Notes under the pieces: generated by a model
What the model was told of the DNA's origin: nothing
Databases searched by the model: none
Seen by the model: only the letters and a program-made list of their open reading frames with translations
Source of the DNA: Thermoanaerobacterales bacterium
Lineage (GTDB): Bacteria; Bacillota; Thermosediminibacteria; Thermosediminibacterales; Tepidanaerobacteraceae
Reading direction: 5' to 3'
Length of the DNA stretch: 64,000 nucleotides
NCBI GenBank assembly: GCA_012840135.1
Contig: DUMA01000003.1
Span: 1 to 64,000, forward strand
Part shown: piece after piece, positions 58,178-64,000 of the stretch
How the letters are laid out: every line of letters begins with the position of its first letter
Position numbering within the stretch: the first letter of the stretch is position 1
Program-made: the position numbers and the translations under genes

Positions 58178-58633
58178 GTGAAAAGGTTGGGAGAAATTAT
58201 TACCGGATTTTTTACGCTGGCATTAGGCATTGTCTGGTTTTTGATGTCATTTTCTCTTGACCAGAATAATGTCGGAGGGAATTTGGGCCTGGGTCCGGGA
58301 TTTTACCCAAAACTTGTTTCTGTGCTATTGATTGTGCTGAGTGTAGTTCTTCTGATTAGTCTGTTTAAACGGAAAGAAAAACTGATTAAACTTGAATATT
58401 CCTTTACAGCTTTTTTTTTGATATTGCTCTGCATCGCGTATCTTGTATTGATGAATGTGATAGGCTATGCCACTACTACTTTCATATATGTCCTGACAAA
58501 TATTTTAATATTGCATGATAAAAAAACCATAAATCTCGTGGATGTCGTATCTGCCTTTTTAGTTTCTGCCAGTCTGTACAGCATATTCCATATACTTTTA
58601 AAAGTACCTCTTCCCAGCGGATACTTTATATAG
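58178..58633 (+). CDS. tctB: tripartite tricarboxylate transporter small membrane subunit TctB
   Basis: 151 residues with four membrane segments and the TctB pattern (GLGPGFYPKLVSVLLIVLSV in the first half, IGYATTTFIYV later). It partners TctA in the membrane. The start may be GTG 58178 or TTG 58187; both have AG-rich sites. It lies 75 bases after tctC and 13 bases before tctA. Confidence 0.88.
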   Translation: MKRLGEIITGFFTLALGIVWFLMSFSLDQNNVGGNLGLGPGFYPKLVSVLLIVLSVVLLISLFKRKEKLIKLEYSFTAFFLILLCIAYLVLMNVIGYATTTFIYVLTNILILHDKKTINLVDVVSAFLVSASLYSIFHILLKVPLPSGYFI

Positions 58634-58645
58634 GGGGTGTTGCAT

Positions 58646-60148
58646 TTGGACCTTGGATTGTTGTTTGAAGGACTGGTGACCATCTTTCAGCCTTACAATT
58701 TTTTAATTACCCTTTTTGGAACGGCCATGGGCATCATATTTGGAGCCCTTCCCGGCATCAATGCATCGATGGGTGTTGCCCTTTTGCTGCCGTTGACCTA
58801 CGGTATGTCACCCATCGCAGCTCTATCGATGCTCCTGGGCATTTATACGGGGGCCATGTATGGGGGTTCCATTACTGCCATCCTGATAAATACTCCTGGC
58901 ACAACGGCTGCCGCCTGCACCGCCTTTGATGGCTACAAGCTCGCGATAAAGGGAAAAGCTGGCAAAGCCCTTGGAATGTCGAATATAGCATCGTTTATCG
59001 GCGGCGTTTTCAGCCTCATTGTTCTAATGATTCTTGCTCCTCTCCTTGCAAAAGTGGCGATCAGCTTCGGTCCGCCGGAGTACTTTGCTCTGGCTGTATT
59101 CGGCCTCAGCGTAATCACCAGCCTTGCCGGAGAACATCTGGTGAAAGGTCTCCTGTCGGGTGCCTTTGGCCTTTTGCTTGGTACGGTGGGGCTTGACTTA
59201 ATCAACGGCTCTCCTCGATATACCTTCGGAATGTATAATTTATTCGATGGAATTTCGTTTATTCCTGTGCTCATCGGGCTTTTTGCTATAGCTCAGGTGC
59301 TCCTCAATGCGGAGAGTAAAGAAAGCATATATCTTAGAACTAAAAAAATTGGTTTTCTGGAGCAGTTGCCCAGTTTTTCGGAACTAAAGTCTGTTATGGT
59401 TTCCATATTGAATTCTTCAGTTATAGGGACTTTTATAGGTATATTGCCGGGGGCCGGTGCTACCATAGCTTCGTTTATATGCTATAACGAAGCCAAGAGA
59501 TGGTCAAAACATCCGGAGGAATTCGGAGAAGGCAGCCTTGAGGGAGTGGCAGCGCCGGAGGCGGGAAATAACGCTGCGACCGGAGGTGCCATGGTTCCTC
59601 TGCTATCGCTGGGCATCCCCGGCTCTGAAACCACTGCGGTGCTGCTGGGGGCATTCATGATTCAGGGCATAAGTCCGGGGCCGCTTCTCTTCAGAGACCA
59701 TATAGATGTGGTCTACGGCATTTTTGCAGGTTTAATCCTGGCAAATATCGCATTTTTGATTATGGGCCTGATTTCGGTGAACTTTTTTGTGAAAGTAATA
59801 CAGATACCAAACAGAATTTTATATCCCCTCATCATCGCACTGGCTTTCGTGGGAGCTTACTCGGTTAAAAACAGCCTGTTCGACGTGGGATTGATGCTTT
59901 TGTTTGGCATCGTGGGATATTTTATGAAGAAGCTTGAATTTCCCACCGCACCGGTTGTGCTGGCACTGGTATTGGGACCCATGGCGGAAGGCTCTTTAAG
60001 GAGAGCTATGATAATGTCCCATGGCAGCTGGGCCATATTTGTTCAAAGGCCCATAACTCTAGTTCTCCTGCTGCTGACTTTATTCTCTTTATTTTTCCCC
60101 TTCCTCCGAGAAAAGTTATCTAAAAAGAAATTATCCGAAAACCTGTAA
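58646..60148 (+). CDS. tctA: tripartite tricarboxylate transporter large membrane subunit TctA
   Basis: 500-residue permease with about twelve membrane segments. The family motifs GALPGINASMGVALLLPLTY and YGGSITAILINTPGTTAA occur in the first half, with a related repeat GILPGAGATIASFICY and EAGNNAATGGAMVPLLSLG in the second half. The complete TctCBA set indicates active uptake of a carboxylic acid driven by an ion gradient. The start is TTG 58646 behind AGGGGGTG. Confidence 0.94.
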   Translation: MDLGLLFEGLVTIFQPYNFLITLFGTAMGIIFGALPGINASMGVALLLPLTYGMSPIAALSMLLGIYTGAMYGGSITAILINTPGTTAAACTAFDGYKLAIKGKAGKALGMSNIASFIGGVFSLIVLMILAPLLAKVAISFGPPEYFALAVFGLSVITSLAGEHLVKGLLSGAFGLLLGTVGLDLINGSPRYTFGMYNLFDGISFIPVLIGLFAIAQVLLNAESKESIYLRTKKIGFLEQLPSFSELKSVMVSILNSSVIGTFIGILPGAGATIASFICYNEAKRWSKHPEEFGEGSLEGVAAPEAGNNAATGGAMVPLLSLGIPGSETTAVLLGAFMIQGISPGPLLFRDHIDVVYGIFAGLILANIAFLIMGLISVNFFVKVIQIPNRILYPLIIALAFVGAYSVKNSLFDVGLMLLFGIVGYFMKKLEFPTAPVVLALVLGPMAEGSLRRAMIMSHGSWAIFVQRPITLVLLLLTLFSLFFPFLREKLSKKKLSENL

Positions 60149-60176
60149 TTGATTTTTAATATTTTTTCCAAAAGGA

Positions 60177-60193
60177 TGGGATACAATATCCCA
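60177..60193 (+). promoter_or_regulatory. palindromic operator candidate before the ferredoxin-fusion gene
   Basis: TGGGATACAATATCCCA; sixteen of seventeen positions are symmetric about the central A. Nearly identical to the element at 56991. It lies 39 bases before the ATG of the ferredoxin-fusion gene, overlapping where a promoter would be. Confidence 0.6.
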
Positions 60194-60231
60194 AAAACAT
60201 AGGATGAATTCTATTATATGGAGGAGATGCT

Positions 60232-60960
60232 ATGACTATAATTAATCAAGAAAAATGCACAGGTTGTGGCACATGTATTCCATACTGCCCTCTTGAAGCC
60301 ATAAAATTGGAAGGTAAAAAAGCTGTAGTGGATCAGGATATCTGCCCCAACTGTTATGTATGCGTGAGAAATAAGGTATGTCCTTTTAATGCCATTGAAA
60401 AACCGGAAATCAGTAATTTTATAGGCCAGTTCCAGCATATTATCAGCGACCCGGTGGAAACTACCGAACAGACGGGGGTCCCGGGCAGGGGTACCGAGGA
60501 GAGTAAGACCAATGATGTGACCGGTAGGGTAAAAAAGGGAAAAGTAGGCATATGCATAGACATGGGGCGACCCGGCATAGGGTGCCGGCTGAGGGACGTC
60601 GAAAAAGTGGCCATGGCGGTTACGGCAGCAGGTTTAAAGCTGGAAGGAGAGGATACCACACCTCTGGCTATGTTGATGGAAGACAACAGCAAAGGAAAAA
60701 TCAAAGAAGAGTATCTCGATACAAATGTTCTTTCCATAATCATAGAAGGCAAATGCCCTATGGAAACTTTTCCCGAAATAATCAAAGCTCTGAAAAAAGT
60801 TGAAAAGGAAATAGATACAGTATTTTCTCTGGGAGTTATGGTTCGAGTTGACGAAAACGGTTATAGTCCTGTCCTTGAACATATTGAAAAACTGGGGCTG
60901 CCGAAGCCTTACAGGGGCAAGGTAAATGTAGGATTGGGCAGGCCTCTGGTCGATGAATAA
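60232..60960 (+). CDS. ferredoxin domain fused to an uncharacterised domain
   Basis: 242 residues. The first 55 carry two 4Fe-4S sites: C9, C12, C15, C19 (CTGCGTCIPYCP) and C38, C41, C44, C50 (CPNCYVCVRNKVCP). After a linker, residues about 90-240 form a domain I cannot name, with GRGTEESKTNDVTGR, VGICIDMGRPGIGCRLRDVE and the ending VNVGLGRPLVDE. The ferredoxin half implies electron transfer to or from the second domain. It has its own operator-like palindrome and is followed 16 bases later by a cysteine-containing partner. Likely cytosolic; the reaction is unknown. Confidence 0.75.
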   Translation: MTIINQEKCTGCGTCIPYCPLEAIKLEGKKAVVDQDICPNCYVCVRNKVCPFNAIEKPEISNFIGQFQHIISDPVETTEQTGVPGRGTEESKTNDVTGRVKKGKVGICIDMGRPGIGCRLRDVEKVAMAVTAAGLKLEGEDTTPLAMLMEDNSKGKIKEEYLDTNVLSIIIEGKCPMETFPEIIKALKKVEKEIDTVFSLGVMVRVDENGYSPVLEHIEKLGLPKPYRGKVNVGLGRPLVDE

Positions 60961-60976
60961 ATGAAAGGGGTAATGA

Positions 60977-61606
60977 ATGATGACACATTCACTGCACAGA
61001 AGCGGTACTTTGGAATCCTTAAAGGGCGATTATGTTTGGTTTATGTACCAGGCAAAGGGTATAAATGATACAAACATCAAGGAAAAAGCGGAAGAATTTA
61101 TAGCTGCAGCAGAACTGGTGGGATCTGAAAACTGGGGGGATGTTAAAACCGGTCCCATAGTATCTTATCCAAAGGAATATATAAAACAAAACATCGGAAA
61201 TAAATCGAGATTGAGGGGAGTTTTTACCAGCAGAAAACAGGTTACGGAATTTTTAAGTATCATAAAGCAGAAAAATCTTGGCATATCTGTGGTCATAAGC
61301 GGACTCCTGGATGAGGTCTTGCAAGCATGCAAGGAGGCGGGGGTTACTCCACATACTATAAACTATTCTTTGGGTATATGGGGCAAAAAAGAACTTTTAC
61401 CCGATGATGACATATTGAGCATAACCACCATGTGCGGCCACCACATGATTTCTCCCAATCTTGTAAAAAAACTTGTCCTGGATGTAAAAAAAGGGAAAAT
61501 TACCCCTGAAAAAGCGGCATGGAAGCTGGCCACCTTCTGCCCGTGTGGTATTTTTAACCAGGTGAGGGCGGAAAAACTGATAGAGGAGCTAAAAAATAAA
61601 AGTTAG
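60977..61606 (+). CDS. uncharacterised protein with CGHH and CPCG motifs, partner of the ferredoxin fusion
   Basis: 209 residues, cytosolic, no membrane segment. Notable motifs are ITTMCGHHMISPNLV (Cys153, His155, His156) and FCPCGIFN (Cys188, Cys190), which could bind a metal or Fe-S cluster together. The central part VVISGLLDEVLQACKEAGVT and HTINYSLGIWG looks like an alpha/beta fold. It begins HRSGTLESLKGDYVWFMYQA. I do not know this family's function. It overlaps no gene but is 16 bases behind the ferredoxin fusion, so the two are almost surely co-expressed. Confidence 0.75.
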   Translation: MMTHSLHRSGTLESLKGDYVWFMYQAKGINDTNIKEKAEEFIAAAELVGSENWGDVKTGPIVSYPKEYIKQNIGNKSRLRGVFTSRKQVTEFLSIIKQKNLGISVVISGLLDEVLQACKEAGVTPHTINYSLGIWGKKELLPDDDILSITTMCGHHMISPNLVKKLVLDVKKGKITPEKAAWKLATFCPCGIFNQVRAEKLIEELKNKS

Positions 61607-61829
61607 ACGATATCATGACCACCCGTTTTACGGGTGGTCTCAACTTGCCGTTAAGAGCTTGGCCGGTTGAGCATCAAGGTTTTTTGAATGGCCCTTGGCC
61701 GCACATTTTTTCAGGCTGCACCGAAAGGAACAACTTTTTTTTGCCTTTATTTAAATTATTACTTTCGGTTGTTCCGGCAGGTGGTCATGTTTTTAAAAAT
61801 AAAAAACATAAAAGATATTTTTTTTCTTT
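61607..61829 (+). other. spacer with an isolated GC-rich hairpin
   Basis: Nine-base stem GACCACCCG (61617-61625) and CGGGTGGTC (61631-61639) with loop TTTTA, 11 bases past the stop of the CGHH protein. No T tract follows at once, so termination is uncertain. The hairpin also resembles structures at ends of IS200/IS605-type elements, but no transposase is present. The rest holds no gene I can support. Confidence 0.35.
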
Positions 61830-61856
61830 GCAGGAATTTTAAATTGTGCGTAGAAT
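61830..61856 (+). promoter_or_regulatory. sigma-H-like promoter of the second GntR gene
   Basis: GCAGGAATT (61830-61838), 11 bases, GTAGAAT (61850-61856), exactly the sigma-H consensus and almost the same as at 56170. It lies about 95 bases before the proposed start of the second GntR gene. Confidence 0.6.
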
Positions 61857-61873
61857 TATATAAATATTATAAA

Positions 61874-61897
61874 ATGTATCCCGGATGCGGGATGCAT
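61874..61897 (+). promoter_or_regulatory. inverted repeat before the second GntR gene
   Basis: Ten-base arms (61874-61883 and 61888-61897) with GTATCCCG facing CGGGATGC and one mismatched pair, around a four-base centre. It contains the same GTATCCC word as the palindromes near tctC and the ferredoxin fusion, but arranged inside out. It lies just after the -10 box, a repressor position. Confidence 0.5.
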
Positions 61898-61951
61898 AAT
61901 ATAGGTGTGGCAGTTTATTCAAGCAGAAGACTTACGGCAAGAGGTGAAAAA

Positions 61952-62635
61952 ATGAAAAGTGCCCTTGAATCTTTCAATGTTTCCAGCATTAAACCTATCA
62001 GAGATTTGATATTCGAGTCTATTCGCAAGGCCATATTTGATGGGGAACTGAAGCCAGGGGATAGGTTGGTGGAAAAAGAACTGGCAGAAAAGATGCAGGT
62101 GAGCAGGACGCCTATCAGAGAAGCTCTGCGAAAGCTTGAAACGGAAGGCTTGATCAAACATGTGCCCCGCAAAGGGGTAGTGGTAAAGGGTTTTACCCCC
62201 GATGACATAATCGAGATATACTCCATAAGGCAGGCTCTGGAAGCTCTTGCCATAACATATACGGTTAAGAATATCACTGAAGCGGAAATTAAAAAACTTA
62301 AAGCCCTCCTCGAACGAATGAGCGAACTGACTGAAGAGGATGATACGACAAATCTTTTTAATACATCCCAGGAGTTCAACGAAATATTGATTAGATCCTG
62401 CAGGATGCCACGCCTCATAAAACTTATAAACACGTACCAGGAGTATCTCGAGCGCTTCCGGGTAGTGACCATGGGCAAAAAGGAAAGGAAACTTTCCGCC
62501 TTGAAAGACCACAGGGAAATCCTGCAGGCGGTTATTGACAGGGACGCCGCACGAGCAAAACAGATGGTTGAAAATCATCTTCAGGGGGCTCTCGAGGCTT
62601 ATTTAAAGACCTTCAATGTAAACGGCAATAAATAA
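61952..62635 (+). CDS. GntR-family regulator with FCD domain (second copy)
   Basis: 227 residues: a winged helix (FESIRKAIFDGELKPGDRLV, EKMQVSRTPIREALRKLE) and an FCD-type C-terminal domain. Paralogous to the regulator at 56243 and read from an almost identical promoter. I take ATG 61952 behind AAGAGGTG; a longer frame begins upstream of the promoter and is not credible. Its position before the aconitase gene suggests control of that gene and of itself. Confidence 0.9.
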   Translation: MKSALESFNVSSIKPIRDLIFESIRKAIFDGELKPGDRLVEKELAEKMQVSRTPIREALRKLETEGLIKHVPRKGVVVKGFTPDDIIEIYSIRQALEALAITYTVKNITEAEIKKLKALLERMSELTEEDDTTNLFNTSQEFNEILIRSCRMPRLIKLINTYQEYLERFRVVTMGKKERKLSALKDHREILQAVIDRDAARAKQMVENHLQGALEAYLKTFNVNGNK

Positions 62636-62727
62636 TAAATAACCACCATCTTTGTACAAAATTTTCCGGCCGTATATGCAGGTTATTAAATGGGAGTCAA
62701 AAATAAAAACGGCTTTAAATTATAAAG

Positions 62728-62742
62728 GTATCCCGCATACAT
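62728..62742 (+). promoter_or_regulatory. GTATCCCG element before the aconitase gene
   Basis: GGTATCCCGCATACA; GTATCCCGCATAC is a palindrome apart from one pair. It matches the first half of the repeat at 61875 at 11 of 13 positions. It lies about 180 bases before the aconitase start and could be a distal operator for the second GntR protein. Confidence 0.4.
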
Positions 62743-62799
62743 TGCAGAATATTTTATATATTACTTCGGCATTTTATCCTGCTTCAGTGCCGCCTCCGG

Positions 62800-62895
62800 T
62801 ACCGGCCTGACTTTTATACAGACAAAACGAAATGGATCGGGCCAGAATAACGGGTTTTTTAACAAATACCGGCCTGACTTTTATACAAACAAAAC
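62800..62895 (+). repeat. 29-base direct repeat, two copies, in the aconitase leader
   Basis: 62800-62828 and 62867-62895 are identical except for one base (G or A at the 22nd position). Each begins TACCGGCCTGAC and ends ACAAAAC. Start-to-start distance is 67 bases. The second copy ends 27 bases before the aconitase ATG. They could be operators, duplicated promoter parts or a recent tandem duplication; the last is simplest. Confidence 0.75.
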
Positions 62896-62922
62896 TAATT
62901 TAAGACGGAAAGAGGGAATAAA

Positions 62923-64000
62923 ATGGGCATGAATCTTACGCAAAAAATTATTTTTTCACATCTGGTGGAAGGCGATATGACTCCGGGTAAAGAGATCGCC
63001 ATCAGGATAGACCAGACCCTTACACAAGACGCTACGGGGACCATGGCATACCTGGAATTTGAGGCTATAGGAATTCCAAGGGTGAAGACCGAACTTTCGG
63101 TAAGTTATGTGGACCATAACACGCTGCAGACCGGCTTTGAAAACGCCGATGACCACAGGTTCCTTCAGACCGCCGCCGCAAAGTTCGGGGTGCATTTTTC
63201 CAGGGCTGGTAACGGTATATGCCACCAGGTACACCTGGAAAGGTTTGGCGTTCCGGGCAAGACCCTGCTGGGGTCCGACAGCCACACACCAACGGGAGGA
63301 GGCCTGGGGATGCTGGCTATAGGTGCAGGAGGTCTGGACGTAGCTATGGCCATGGCGGGACACCCGTTTTACCTCAACATGCCGAAAGTGGTCAACGTGA
63401 GGCTTCACGGCAAACTGGCACCGTGGGCATCGGCCAAAGATGTCATTTTGGAAGTACTGAGGCGGCTTTCAGTAAAAGGTGGAGTGGGAAAGGTAATAGA
63501 ATACAGCGGTGATGGTGTGAAATCTTTAAGTGTGCCTGAAAGGGCCACCATAACCAACATGGGCGCAGAGTTGGGAGCCACAACATCCGTTTTCCCCAGC
63601 GATGAAATCACAAAAAGATTCCTTGATGCCCAGAGCAGAGGACATGTTTTTACTCCCATTGCCGCCGATCCAGACGCAGAATATGATGAGGTCATCGACA
63701 TTAACCTGAATGAATTGGAACCTCTTATCGCCCTGCCCCACAGTCCCGACAATGTGAAAAAAGTTTCTGAAGTGGACGGGCTAAAGGTCGATCAGGTTTT
63801 CATAGGCAGTTGCACCAACTCCTCTTATGTTGATTTGATGAAACTTGCAAAAATATTGAAGGGCAAGACCATAGCACCCAATGTAAGCCTTGTGGTAGCT
63901 CCAGGTTCCAAACAGGTGCTGTACATGCTTTCAAGAAACGGTGCTCTTGCCGATATAGTAGCAGCCGGCGCCCGACTCCTGGAGTGTGCCTGCGGCCCCT
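62923..64000 (+). CDS. aconitate hydratase family protein (cut by window end)
   Basis: The first 359 residues of an aconitase/isopropylmalate-isomerase-type enzyme; the frame is still open at 64000. The substrate and cluster region shows LGSDSHTPTGGGLGMLAIGA and the first cluster Cys in IGSCTNSSYVDL, with CACGP at the edge carrying the next Cys. It interconverts citrate and isocitrate or a related hydroxy-acid pair with a 4Fe-4S cluster. The pattern suits a long monomeric aconitase, but homoaconitase-like use is possible. AAGAGGGAAT precedes ATG 62923. Placed after the second GntR gene and near TctCBA. Confidence 0.9.
   Translation, partial: MGMNLTQKIIFSHLVEGDMTPGKEIAIRIDQTLTQDATGTMAYLEFEAIGIPRVKTELSVSYVDHNTLQTGFENADDHRFLQTAAAKFGVHFSRAGNGICHQVHLERFGVPGKTLLGSDSHTPTGGGLGMLAIGAGGLDVAMAMAGHPFYLNMPKVVNVRLHGKLAPWASAKDVILEVLRRLSVKGGVGKVIEYSGDGVKSLSVPERATITNMGAELGATTSVFPSDEITKRFLDAQSRGHVFTPIAADPDAEYDEVIDINLNELEPLIALPHSPDNVKKVSEVDGLKVDQVFIGSCTNSSYVDLMKLAKILKGKTIAPNVSLVVAPGSKQVLYMLSRNGALADIVAAGARLLECACGP

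Noticed and set aside
61615-61842. 75-codon ORF in the spacer before the second GntR gene
   Set aside because: It contains the GC-rich hairpin and runs into the promoter; it has no family resemblance and no good ribosome site.

Overview
The window is chromosomal DNA of a Gram-positive, endospore-forming anaerobe of the Firmicutes/Clostridia type. The gene content would suit the Thermoanaerobacterales or Thermosediminibacterales, but that placement is an impression, not a computed result. The evidence is a Bacillus-like oriC gene order, the spore protease yyaC, a tyrosine T-box leader, the [FeFe]-hydrogenase maturase hydG, sigma-H-like promoters and frequent TTG/GTG starts behind strong Shine-Dalgarno sites.

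Layout. 1-300: a truncated transposase. 545-6556: a minus-strand operon with a two-domain nitrilase-family amidase, a hydantoinase/allantoinase-like amidohydrolase, an isochorismatase-fold hydrolase, a cupin and two FAH-family hydrolases. It looks like a ring-opening, amide-cleaving catabolic pathway read from a sigma-H-like promoter. 6905-9204: a decayed polar amino acid ABC transporter locus with an ornithine-cyclodeaminase-like gene. 9528-18722, minus strand: gyrA, gyrB, remB-like, dciA-like, recF, yaaA, dnaN, dnaA. The dnaN-dnaA spacer holds DnaA boxes and a run of DnaA-trios, so replication probably starts there. 18910-27641, plus strand: rpmH, rnpA, yidD, yidC, jag, mnmE, mnmG, rsmG, noc, soj, spo0J and a perfect parS.

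27681-33900 is a patchwork: two acetyltransferases, an intact HEPN/MNT toxin-antitoxin pair beside a decayed one, a phosphodiesterase, a broken mrfA-like helicase and a DUF4349 lipoprotein. 33900-45232 carries T-box-tyrS, a short promoter-terminator unit, hydG, a cysteine-desulfurase-like enzyme, DUF554 and DUF4446 proteins, an M23 peptidase with a bactofilin, a lipid kinase, two YkuS proteins, yyaC and a YkvI-like transporter. 45382-55305 holds TPR, DUF5711 and CvpA proteins, yedF, an MscS channel, DUF951, rpsF-ssb-rpsR, yybS, gdpP, rplI and dnaB, close to the Bacillus order.

55457-64000 is an accessory metabolic region: a Crp/Fnr regulator, a GntR regulator, a complete TctCBA transporter, a ferredoxin-fused protein of unknown function with a cysteine-rich partner, a second GntR regulator and the start of an aconitase. 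Related GGGATAC/GTATCCC elements recur before these units, and both GntR genes have near-identical sigma-H-like promoters. I infer one regulon for uptake and use of a tricarboxylate-like acid; it is the best candidate here for an undescribed system.
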